A stretch of 40,687 nt of DNA, from NCBI GenBank assembly GCA_964580185.1, contig CAZOJQ010000027.1, positions 1 through 40,687 of the forward strand, in the 5' to 3' direction. The notes below the pieces were generated by a model, which saw only the letters and a program-made list of their open reading frames with translations, was not told the DNA's origin and searched no databases. Positions 8,743 through 15,605 of this stretch are shown in pieces (the stretch's first letter is position 1; each line of letters opens with the position of its first letter). The position numbers were made by a program, and so were the translations under genes. The DNA is from CAYWWY01 sp964580185 (GTDB lineage Bacteria > Thermotogota > Thermotogae > MWEM01).

Positions 8743-8757
8743 TGAGAATGATTCTCA
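8743..8757 (+). promoter_or_regulatory. Fur-like operator
   Basis: TGAGAATGATTCTCA is a perfect 7-1-7 inverted repeat. It matches the Fur 7-1-7 consensus TGATAATNATTATCA at 13 of 15 positions and lies just past the predicted transcription start of a feo operon, a classical repressor position. Binding by Fur with Fe2+ would shut off ferrous-iron uptake in iron-replete cells. No fur gene is in the window. Confidence 0.8.
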
Positions 8758-8790
8758 ATATTGTCAGCTTGGCACGGAGAGTTGAATTAT

Positions 8791-9354
8791 ATGAAATGTC
8801 TGTTCAAAAAGCCCTTGGATAAAATACTCTTAACGGTGCTTGGCAGCATTTTTTTTTCATTGGGTGTTGTTGTATTGATTCTTTCGATTCTTTCGACAAC
8901 TCCTTTTGNNNNNNNNNNGCCGGGTTTTTTCCCGCGCCGCCCGGAAGGCCCGGATAAATTATTTTTATCGGTGCTGGGCAGCATTTTTTTTTCCTTGGGT
9001 GTCGTTGGAGCGATTCTTCCGATTCTTCCGACAACTCCTTTTGTTTTACTTGCTCTTGGATGCTATATGCGTAGCTCCGATCGATTGCATCGATGGGTGA
9101 AGAATCAAGCCATTTATAAAAAAACAGTAGGAGCCATGGTTGGACAGAAGGGGATGACTGTTACGGCTAAACTAACCATACTGCTACCTGTATTGGCCCT
9201 ATTGATCGTGATGTTTTTTGCAACAGAGAATATCTGGGTTAAAGGATTGGCAATCCTGTTGGGAGGAACCAAGACGTTTGTTTTTTTGAGGATTCGAACA
9301 ATACCCAAAGACTTCACTCATTCCCATCACCCAGACCCCAAAGACCCACCATGA
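8791..9354 (+). CDS. DUF454 (YbaN-like) inner-membrane protein, interrupted by an assembly gap
   Basis: Small membrane protein of the DUF454/YbaN family, identified by VGAILPILPTTPFVLLALG followed by RSSDRLHRWV, and two further C-terminal hydrophobic helices. Its biochemical role is unknown. ATG 8791 has GGAGAG nine bases upstream. The frame contains 10 Ns at 8909-8918, and the first 30 residues are repeated in diverged form after the gap, so the 187-residue length is not trustworthy; an intact family member would be about 130-140 residues. The copy right of the gap is the canonical one (LPILPTTPF), while the left copy has LSILSTTPF. First gene after the Fur-like operator, 136 bases before feoB. 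Confidence 0.75.
   Translation: MKCLFKKPLDKILLTVLGSIFFSLGVVVLILSILSTTPFXXXXPGFFPRRPEGPDKLFLSVLGSIFFSLGVVGAILPILPTTPFVLLALGCYMRSSDRLHRWVKNQAIYKKTVGAMVGQKGMTVTAKLTILLPVLALLIVMFFATENIWVKGLAILLGGTKTFVFLRIRTIPKDFTHSHHPDPKDPP
8817..8908 (+). repeat. Left copy of a 92-base direct repeat beside the assembly gap
   Basis: Aligns without indels to 8952-9043 (offset 135 bases, so in frame) with 12 mismatches by my count, about 87% identity. It ends exactly at the first N. Either redundant, diverged contig ends were joined here, or the gene has a true internal duplication. Confidence 0.9.
8909..8918. other. Assembly gap (10 Ns)
   Basis: Ten Ns inside the DUF454 frame. The true number of missing bases is unknown. 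About 32 bases of unusually G+C-rich sequence (8919-8950) follow, unlike the surrounding DNA, before the repeat begins again. Confidence 0.99.
8952..9043 (+). repeat. Right copy of the 92-base direct repeat
   Basis: Counterpart of 8817-8908. This copy encodes the family-typical helix with LPILPTTPF and continues into the intact rest of DUF454, so it is the better version of the gene. Confidence 0.9.
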
Positions 9355-9490
9355 AATGGATTCACAAGCAATAATTTGCTTGCTGGATGAAGTTTTTTTG
9401 AGAGCAACCGGATATGGATGAAATCTTTCATCGAAGAGTTTTGGAAGCGATAATCCAGTTAATAATTGTTATAGAGGAGGTTTATTGTCG

Positions 9491-11452
9491 ATGCCCAGAA
9501 TCGCTCTGGCAGGAAATCCAAATGTGGGGAAGACAACGCTATTCAATGCACTTACTGGAATGAGGCAAAGTGTCGGCAATTGGCCAGGGGTCACCGTTGA
9601 AAAGAAGGAAGGTAGCTATTATCATAATGGCATAGATGTTCAGGTTATCGATCTTCCAGGAACATATACGTTGGGGGCACGGACGATCGATGAAAAAGTG
9701 TGTAGGGATTATCTACTCAACTCATCACCAGATATTGTAATCATAGTTAGTGATGCCTTAAACTTGGAGCGCAGCCTTTATTTGCTCATTCAGATGATGG
9801 AATTGCGTTCCCGCATTGTGCTCGTAATCAATTCCATGGATGAGGCGAAGAAAAATCAATGGATCATCGACAAAGGAGAGTTGGAAAAACGACTGGGCAT
9901 ACCCGTTGTCTTCACTTCTGCAATCCATTCGGAAGGAATTTCAAGTTTGAAACGGACAATAGATATTATGGTCAACATGCCAAACCACCAGCTTCGTCCA
10001 TATGCTCTCCAGTATTCCGAACCTGTTGAAAAATCGATAGAAAGCACTCAAAAAGAGATCCTCGAGATCCCTTCTTTAAAAAGCTATCGGTCGCGCTGGA
10101 TTTCGATCAAGTGGTTAGAAGGCGATCCAGAAGTCACAAGACAACTAGAACAAGAAGGGATCCAAACAAGGCTTCCTGTTTTTCAAAAAGAAGTATCACA
10201 AGCAATTGTCAAAGAACGGTATGCCTTCATTCGAGGAGTGATTCAACAAGCTGTTCAATCGGGAAAGTCTTCGATTTGGAGCATTAATGATGCTTTGGAC
10301 CATGTATTCACTCATAAATTCCTTGGTATTCCAATCTTCATCGCTTTTTTGTATATGATTTTCGAACTGACTTTCGTGGTTGCTGAACCGTTGATGGTCC
10401 TTCTGGAGCAACTGTTTGAGGAAATGGCTGGATGGGTATCTCTTTCTTCATGGAACCCCATGATTCAATCATTTATTTCCGATGGGATAATTGGAGGCGT
10501 AGGTGGGGTACTCGTTTTCCTTCCCAACATTTTTGTTCTCTTCATCTTCTTGGGGGTTTTGGAGGAAACAGGGTACTTTCCTCGAGCTGCGTTTGTAATA
10601 GATCGCATGATGGTACGGCTAAGGCTTTCGGGTCGATCTTTTATGTCGATGATCCTGGGGTTTGGTTGTTCTGTGCCGGCCATCATGTCCACAAGATCGA
10701 TCGAAAGCAGAAGAGAACGGATTGTTACCATCCTAAGCATTCCTTTTGTATCCTGTAGTGCACGATTACCTGTCTACACGATTTTTGTCGCGGCTCTTTT
10801 TCCCAAAAACCCCGGAATGGTTTTGGCAGGGATTTATGGCGCAAGTGTAGCTGTAACGGCCTTAGTTGCATATTTATTAAACCAAGTTATTTATAAGGGA
10901 AAAACCTCTCCATTAATAATGGAGATGCCTCGCTACCGGCTCCCCCACATAAGGAACATCATGATTTACATGTGGTCAAAGGGAAAGCATTTTCTTCAAA
11001 AAGCAGGAACAATTATTCTTGTTGCCGCAATGATCATATGGGTTTTGACCTTTTTTCCCGCAGCGGGTGAAGTCGAAAACAGTTATGCTGCCATGTTGGG
11101 CCGATCTATCCAACCGATATTCCAACCTCTTGGGTTTGATTGGCAGGCGACAACTGCTTTGTTATTCGGACTATCAGCTAAAGAGGTTGTTATCTCATCC
11201 TTGGCTACTTTATATGGAGTAGGGGAAGAAGCGCAAACCCTTACCATAACGCTGCAAACCCATTTTTCTCCGGTAGTAGCATTATCCTTCCTATTGTTTG
11301 TTATGGCTTATGTTCCCTGTTTTGCCACTCTTGTTGTGATCAAGAATGAAGCAGGTCGTTGGTACTGGTCTTTGGTGTCATTTGTAGTTAGTGTTGGATT
11401 GGCCTATATTCTAGCTCTATTGGTCCGCGTTTTTTGGGGTGGTGGTTCATGA
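9491..11452 (+). CDS. feoB: FeoB, ferrous iron transporter
   Basis: Inner-membrane Fe2+ importer with an N-terminal G domain. G1 is GNPNVGKTT at residues 8-16, G3 is DLPG at 54-57, DALNLERSLYL follows near residue 88, and G4 is NSMD at 114-117. A helical GDI region leads to about eight to ten membrane segments with the Gate motifs, including GFGCSVPAIMSTR and SCSARLPVY. At 653 residues it is a compact FeoB; the Escherichia coli protein is 773. ATG 9491 sits ten bases after GAGGAGG, and an in-frame TTG at 9485 is too close. The 3' end overlaps the next gene as ATGA. Likely Fur-controlled from the promoter at 8703. Confidence 0.97.
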   Translation: MPRIALAGNPNVGKTTLFNALTGMRQSVGNWPGVTVEKKEGSYYHNGIDVQVIDLPGTYTLGARTIDEKVCRDYLLNSSPDIVIIVSDALNLERSLYLLIQMMELRSRIVLVINSMDEAKKNQWIIDKGELEKRLGIPVVFTSAIHSEGISSLKRTIDIMVNMPNHQLRPYALQYSEPVEKSIESTQKEILEIPSLKSYRSRWISIKWLEGDPEVTRQLEQEGIQTRLPVFQKEVSQAIVKERYAFIRGVIQQAVQSGKSSIWSINDALDHVFTHKFLGIPIFIAFLYMIFELTFVVAEPLMVLLEQLFEEMAGWVSLSSWNPMIQSFISDGIIGGVGGVLVFLPNIFVLFIFLGVLEETGYFPRAAFVIDRMMVRLRLSGRSFMSMILGFGCSVPAIMSTRSIESRRERIVTILSIPFVSCSARLPVYTIFVAALFPKNPGMVLAGIYGASVAVTALVAYLLNQVIYKGKTSPLIMEMPRYRLPHIRNIMIYMWSKGKHFLQKAGTIILVAAMIIWVLTFFPAAGEVENSYAAMLGRSIQPIFQPLGFDWQATTALLFGLSAKEVVISSLATLYGVGEEAQTLTITLQTHFSPVVALSFLLFVMAYVPCFATLVVIKNEAGRWYWSLVSFVVSVGLAYILALLVRVFWGGGS

Positions 11453-11859
11453 GTATCAAAATAATCCTTACAATCGCTGGAATTGCAGCAGCAGTGACGA
11501 ATGGGACTGTCTCTATTCTTGTGATTTTCGGATTTTCCTCTGAGGCGAGTATCCCAACCGGTTTGATTTTGGGATTGGCATCCGCAATTCTTTTTTTAGG
11601 AATTCGCGATATTTTCCATCAATTGCCCAAGGGGTACGCCCATCTGTTTGTTGGCGGTTTGTTTTCACTTTTTGTTGGAGGGTATGAGTTCTTGCGCTCA
11701 ATCAGTAATTGGTTCGGGAGTTGGTTGGAGGAAGGAGATGCTCTCTTCTCTTGGGATCCATTATTCCTAATCATTATTACCATAGGAGTTGCATCATTAG
11801 TCCTTGGTTGGTATGCGCTCAAGAAAAGAGCAGAGAGAGGACCGTTGCATGGAAAATAG
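11449..11859 (+). CDS. Small membrane protein between feoB and feoA
   Basis: A 136-residue protein with four hydrophobic segments (about residues 3-24, 37-55, 63-82 and 100-121) and a basic C-terminal tail (ALKKRAERGPLHGK). No known domain is recognised, and no cysteine or histidine cluster suggests iron binding. ATG 11449 overlaps the feoB stop (ATGA), and the 3' end overlaps the feoA-like start by 11 bases, so all three are surely co-translated. Its position suggests an accessory to FeoB, perhaps in the role FeoC plays elsewhere, but it does not resemble FeoC, which is a small soluble winged-helix protein. Confidence 0.75.
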   Translation: MSIKIILTIAGIAAAVTNGTVSILVIFGFSSEASIPTGLILGLASAILFLGIRDIFHQLPKGYAHLFVGGLFSLFVGGYEFLRSISNWFGSWLEEGDALFSWDPLFLIIITIGVASLVLGWYALKKRAERGPLHGK

Positions 11860-12322
11860 GTCCTTGTTTCCGTTATCCATTCTTGAAGAAAGAGATCATG
11901 GAATCATTATAGAAATCCAAATCGCTGACGAATACGCCGAACGGATTCAAGGGATGGGATTCTTTCCCGGTGAAAAGGTAGAAGTTTTAAAGGAAGCTCC
12001 TTTAGGCGATCCTGTGATTTACCGCCTTGGTGGGACAACAGTAACCTTACGCAGAGAAATCACTTCCCAAATTATGGTCGAAATCCAACAACCGTTTTCC
12101 CTTCATTTTGCGCAAAACGGTCAGAGAATCATCATTGCATCACTTGTCGGTGGAAAAGGGTTTCAAAGAAAAATGACGAATCTCGGAATCCTGGAAGGCA
12201 AGAAGTTTACAATCCTTCCAAGGAATGCGAGTCATCCAGTTGGTCTGCGCACTGATACCAATCAAAGCATCCTAATACCCTATGGATTCGCGTCTCGGAT
12301 CAAAGTCGCTCTTGACTTATAA
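11849..12322 (+). CDS. Tandem FeoA-domain protein
   Basis: Cytoplasmic 157-residue protein made of two FeoA (SH3-like) domains. Domain 1, about residues 8-80, has ERIQGMGFFPGEKVEVLKEAP, here written in part, then DPVIYRLGGTTVTLRRE. Domain 2, about 82-157, has RKMTNLGILEGKKFTILPR and ends ASRIKVAL. Each shows the family pattern of a G-x-x-xG-I/F-x-x-G-x-x-V/F turn. Single FeoA proteins are about 75-85 residues. FeoA is thought to bind FeoB and modulate transport. ATG 11849 has GAGAGG nearby and overlaps the preceding gene. Last gene of the Feo operon; the tRNA promoter begins in its final codons. Confidence 0.88.
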   Translation: MENRSLFPLSILEERDHGIIIEIQIADEYAERIQGMGFFPGEKVEVLKEAPLGDPVIYRLGGTTVTLRREITSQIMVEIQQPFSLHFAQNGQRIIIASLVGGKGFQRKMTNLGILEGKKFTILPRNASHPVGLRTDTNQSILIPYGFASRIKVALDL

Positions 12323-12340
12323 AACGATTTAAGTTACAAT
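12312..12340 (+). promoter_or_regulatory. tRNA-Gly promoter
   Basis: TTGACT at 12312-12317, a 17-base spacer and TACAAT at 12335-12340 give 5/6 matches in each box. The predicted start is about six bases before the tRNA. The -35 box lies inside the last codons of the tandem feoA gene. Confidence 0.8.
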
Positions 12341-12352
12341 ATGTACAGATAA

Positions 12353-12427
12353 GCGGCCGTAGTTCAACGGTAGAGCATCAGCTTCCCAAGCTGAGTGTTG
12401 CGGGTTCGAGTCCCGTCGGCCGCTCCA
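12353..12427 (+). tRNA. tRNA-Gly (anticodon CCC)
   Basis: Acceptor stem GCGGCCG pairs with CGGCCGC (12417-12423), with a T discriminator and encoded CCA at 12425-12427. The anticodon stem TCAGC/GCTGA holds the loop TTCCCAA, giving anticodon CCC, which reads GGG. The T-arm is CGGGTTCGAGTCCCG. It is transcribed from its own promoter and ended by the hairpin that follows directly. Confidence 0.96.
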
Positions 12428-12456
12428 AAAAAAGAGGCCTATACGGCCTCTTTTTT
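12428..12456. terminator. Bidirectional terminator between tRNA-Gly and the FmdB-like gene
   Basis: GAGGCC (12434-12439), loop TATAC, GGCCTC (12445-12450), flanked by A6 on the left and T6 on the right, works on both strands. It ends the tRNA transcript and the convergent FmdB-like gene, whose TAG stop (12441-12439) lies inside the hairpin. Confidence 0.93.
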
Positions 12457-12765
12457 GTCTGATTGTACTTTCGGAACGCTTTCCTGGGGTGCAGGGTTTT
12501 TTGCTTCGGTGGACGTTGATTCTTTTGGTTCGTTTTTTCCGATGGCTTGTTCTCCGGGTTTCTCCGTGGTTGATGGAAGCGTCTTTGACCCTTTTTTGTC
12601 GGTTATGTAAAAACCACTTCCAGTGAACTTGATTCCAACCCTTCCAATCATTTTCTTTAGGGTTCCGCCACAGTCATTGCATGTATGAAGGGGTTCGTCT
12701 GTGATCTTCTGGATCACCTCGTGAACTTTGTGGCATTTTGAGCATTGGTACTTGTAGATTGGCAT
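12439..12765 (-). CDS. FmdB-family zinc-ribbon protein
   Basis: Small 108-residue protein. Its first 50 residues are a CxxC...CxxC zinc ribbon (YKYQCSKCHKVHEV, then HTCNDCGG) typical of the FmdB/CxxC_CxxC_SSSS family, ending in KFTGSGFYITD. The remaining 55 residues are a charged, Pro/Ser/Thr/Lys-rich tail that is probably disordered. Family members were first noted as putative regulators of formamidase genes, but most have no proven role. ATG 12765 has AGGAGGG six bases upstream. It is a single gene with its own extended -10 promoter at 12806-12814, convergent with the tRNA. Confidence 0.88.
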   Translation of the reverse strand: MPIYKYQCSKCHKVHEVIQKITDEPLHTCNDCGGTLKKMIGRVGIKFTGSGFYITDKKGSKTLPSTTEKPGEQAIGKNEPKESTSTEAKNPAPQESVPKVQSDKKEAV

Positions 12766-12805
12766 GGCATACCCTCCTGTTTCAGCATTGTCATTTTCGA
12801 CAGGT

Positions 12806-12814
12806 ATTATAGCA
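12806..12814 (-). promoter_or_regulatory. Extended -10 promoter of the FmdB-like gene
   Basis: The minus strand reads TGCTATAAT, a TGn-extended perfect -10, about 40 bases before ATG 12765. No clear -35 is seen. The plus strand of the same interval should hold the ATPase promoter; TACAAT at about 12836-12841 is a possible -10, without a good -35. Confidence 0.55.
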
Positions 12815-12880
12815 TAAATGGCTATGAGTATGTGTTACAATACGGAGTGAAAACGACCGTCTGGAAAAAAGGAGGCCTGT

Positions 12881-15580
12881 ATGGAAGATACTCTCGCGTC
12901 TTCAACCAAAAGGCTATGGCACTCTATAGAAATCCAAGAAATCCTGAATATCTTAAAAACAAGTGAGGAGGGACTCTCATCCCAAGAAGTGCAAAATCGG
13001 CAGTCGGAATGGGGTTTCAACGTTATTCCAGAAGGAAAAAAGACCGTCTGGTTGGTGAAGTTCTTGAGGCACTTCCATGATGTACTGATTTACGTTTTGA
13101 TTGCCGCTGGAGTGATAACAGCTTTTCTGAACCATTGGATTGATACTTGGGTGATTTTTGGGGTAGTAGTGATCAATGCGTTTATTGGGTTTATTCAGGA
13201 GAATAGAGCCGAAAAAGCATTGGAAGGCATCAAAAAAATGCTTGCGCTTCAAACCCAAGTGATTCGAAGCGGGGCGCGAAAACCCGTAGATTCGAAAGAA
13301 CTGGTTCCCGGCGACATCCTGATGCTTCGATCGGGTGATAAAGTTCCCGCTGACGCAAGGATTCTTGCAGCGGATCGATTTCGGGTAGAAGAAGCAACTC
13401 TTACCGGAGAATCCGAACCTGTTGAAAAAAAACCGGGTGTGGTAAAAGGAAAATCTCCTTTGGGAGACCGAACAAACATGGTCTTTTCGGGAACCAACAT
13501 CCGTAATGGGACTGCAACGGCTGTTGTTGTTGCCACGGGAAGGCATACCGAGCTTGGCAAGATCAGTGCGATGATTTCCGAAGTTGAACAGCTGAAGACG
13601 CCTTTAATCCAACAGATTAATCGCTTCGGAAAACAACTCTCCTTTGGAATCTTGGCTTTAACCGGGGTCCTTTTTCTCATTGGCCTATTCGTAAGAAACT
13701 ACTCGGTGAATGATATGGTTTTTGCGGCGATCGGAATGGCAGTCGCAGCGATTCCAGAAGGGCTTCCGGCTGTTTTATCCATAACTTTGGCGTTGGGCGT
13801 CCAGCGAATGGCCCGGAGAAATGCAATAATCCGCCGATTGCCTTCCGTGGAAACACTGGGCAGTGTTTCTGTTATCTGTTCGGATAAAACAGGAACACTA
13901 ACAAAGAATGAAATGACTGCTAAAGCCCTCATAACACGAGACAGCCAATACACTGTCGAGGGAGTCGGGTATCAACCCGAAGGAAAATTGTATCACGAAA
14001 CAAAACCAATTCCTCCTGGTTCCAGATCAGAAGATTTAGATCGGCTTCTTCTCATTAGTTGGCTGTGCAATAATGCAGATATCAAAAAGAATGAAGAAGG
14101 AGAATGGGTGGTTTTGGGAGAGCCGACAGAAGGGGCTTTGACTACGCTTGTGATTAAGGCTGGCATGGATTCAAGCAAACCGAAACGGTTGCATACCATT
14201 CCATTTGATTCAGAACACAAGTACATGGCAACGATGCACGATTGGGATAATAGCCGATGGATTTTTGTCAAAGGAGCCCCCGATAGACTTTTGGAGATGA
14301 GCGATCAAGAGTTCAGCAATGGCAAAAATCAGAGTCTCAATGAAAAATTTTGGATTGAAGAGATTCAGAACCTTGCGCAAGAAGGCCAAAGGGTACTGGG
14401 GGCCGCTTTCTGTAAAGTTGAAAAAGACAGGAATCATTTCGACCATGAAGATCTTCTAGGGGGCCTTATCTTCACCGGATTGATTGGGATAATGGATCCT
14501 CCTAGACCCGAAGCTATTGAGGCCATTAGAGAGTGTCAAGAAGCAGGTATTCGTGTGAAGATGATTACAGGAGATCATATGGCTACAGCCCAAGCAATTG
14601 GGAAAGCAATGGGAATCAGTGACGAGGGGAAAGCGATCAGCGGAACAGAATTGGAAGAATTATCTGAAGAAGAGCTGAAAATAGTCGTATTGAAATATGA
14701 TATTTTCGCTCGAACTAGCCCCGAACACAAACTGCGCCTGGTTCGAGCACTTCAGTCGCATGGAATTGTTTGCGCAATGACTGGAGACGGAGTGAATGAT
14801 GCCCCCGCCCTAAAACGAGCAGATGTAGGGATTGCCATGGGTATCAAAGGAACAGAAGTAGCAAAAGAAGCTGCAGAAATGATTCTTGTCGATGATAACT
14901 TCGCTTCGATCGTAAATGCTGTTGAAGAGGGAAGAACCATTTATGGCAATTTGCGAAAAACGATTCTTTTCATCTTACCGACAAATGGTGCCGAAGCATT
15001 GGTTATTATTCTTGCCATAATAACAGGCCGGATGCTGCCCATTACTCCCTTACAAATCCTTTGGGTCAACATGGTAACCGCCATTACCCTAGCACTTGCG
15101 CTAGCTTTCGAACCAATGGAAAAAGATACCATGAAAAAACCTCCTAGAGATCCAAAAAAATCAATCCTCGACAAGTATTTCCTTTGGAGAATCTCCTTTG
15201 TCTCTGTTCTCATTGGAGGGTTAACTTTCCTTCTTTTCCAAACCCTAAGAAATGAGGGATATGATCTGGCAACCTCTCGGACCATCTCAGTCCATACTCT
15301 TGTGTTTGGGCAATTGTTCTACCTCTTTAATTCCCGTTCGCTTCAACTACCCGCGTTATCAAAAGACATTTTTCGAAATAGAGTTGCATGGATCGTATCG
15401 GGTATTCTCCTGATCCTTCAAATCTGCTTGACTTATCTCCCAGCGATGAACACTGTTTTTGGCACAACCCCGATTGGTGGCGCCTATTGGTTTTTCCCGA
15501 TTTCGATCGGGATCCTTGTTTTCTTTGTTGTTGAGCTTGAAAAGTGGATTCTTCGAAAGGGGAAACTGAAAATTTCATGA
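12881..15580 (+). CDS. P-type cation-transporting ATPase (P2, Ca2+-ATPase-like)
   Basis: Ten-helix membrane pump of 899 residues that drives cation export with ATP. Domains in order: N-terminal cation-ATPase domain (about 10-80), actuator with TGES at 175-178, helix 4 with PEGLP at 292-296, phosphorylation site Asp335 in CSDKTGTLT, nucleotide domain with KGAP, hinge MTGDGVNDAP, and a six-helix C-terminal domain. Helix 4 carries the SERCA-type Glu (PEGLPA), and helix 6 has Asn730, but Ala734 stands where SERCA has Asp800. This resembles the bacterial CtpF/Pma1 group, so Ca2+ is likely but not proven. ATG 12881 has AAGGAGG five bases upstream. Confidence 0.92.
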   Translation: MEDTLASSTKRLWHSIEIQEILNILKTSEEGLSSQEVQNRQSEWGFNVIPEGKKTVWLVKFLRHFHDVLIYVLIAAGVITAFLNHWIDTWVIFGVVVINAFIGFIQENRAEKALEGIKKMLALQTQVIRSGARKPVDSKELVPGDILMLRSGDKVPADARILAADRFRVEEATLTGESEPVEKKPGVVKGKSPLGDRTNMVFSGTNIRNGTATAVVVATGRHTELGKISAMISEVEQLKTPLIQQINRFGKQLSFGILALTGVLFLIGLFVRNYSVNDMVFAAIGMAVAAIPEGLPAVLSITLALGVQRMARRNAIIRRLPSVETLGSVSVICSDKTGTLTKNEMTAKALITRDSQYTVEGVGYQPEGKLYHETKPIPPGSRSEDLDRLLLISWLCNNADIKKNEEGEWVVLGEPTEGALTTLVIKAGMDSSKPKRLHTIPFDSEHKYMATMHDWDNSRWIFVKGAPDRLLEMSDQEFSNGKNQSLNEKFWIEEIQNLAQEGQRVLGAAFCKVEKDRNHFDHEDLLGGLIFTGLIGIMDPPRPEAIEAIRECQEAGIRVKMITGDHMATAQAIGKAMGISDEGKAISGTELEELSEEELKIVVLKYDIFARTSPEHKLRLVRALQSHGIVCAMTGDGVNDAPALKRADVGIAMGIKGTEVAKEAAEMILVDDNFASIVNAVEEGRTIYGNLRKTILFILPTNGAEALVIILAIITGRMLPITPLQILWVNMVTAITLALALAFEPMEKDTMKKPPRDPKKSILDKYFLWRISFVSVLIGGLTFLLFQTLRNEGYDLATSRTISVHTLVFGQLFYLFNSRSLQLPALSKDIFRNRVAWIVSGILLILQICLTYLPAMNTVFGTTPIGGAYWFFPISIGILVFFVVELEKWILRKGKLKIS

Positions 15581-15587
15581 TATAATT
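15579..15587 (+). promoter_or_regulatory. Possible extended -10 promoter before the NAD(P)HX-repair gene
   Basis: TGATATAAT overlaps the ATPase stop codon and would start transcription only some 12 bases before ATG 15606, beside the ribosome site. A matching -35 is not seen, so this may be chance. Confidence 0.3.
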
Positions 15588-15605
15588 TGGTACGGAGGAA
15601 CAACC

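Noticed and set aside
9370..9432. Two short hairpins before feoB (CAAGCAA/TTGCTTG and GATGAAA/TTTCATC)
   Set aside because: Stems are only seven weak pairs, and the first is not directly followed by its T run, so a terminator between DUF454 and feoB is not supported.
12977..13546. A 189-codon minus-strand frame inside the P-type ATPase
   Set aside because: Antisense shadow of a conserved coding region, with no ribosome site.
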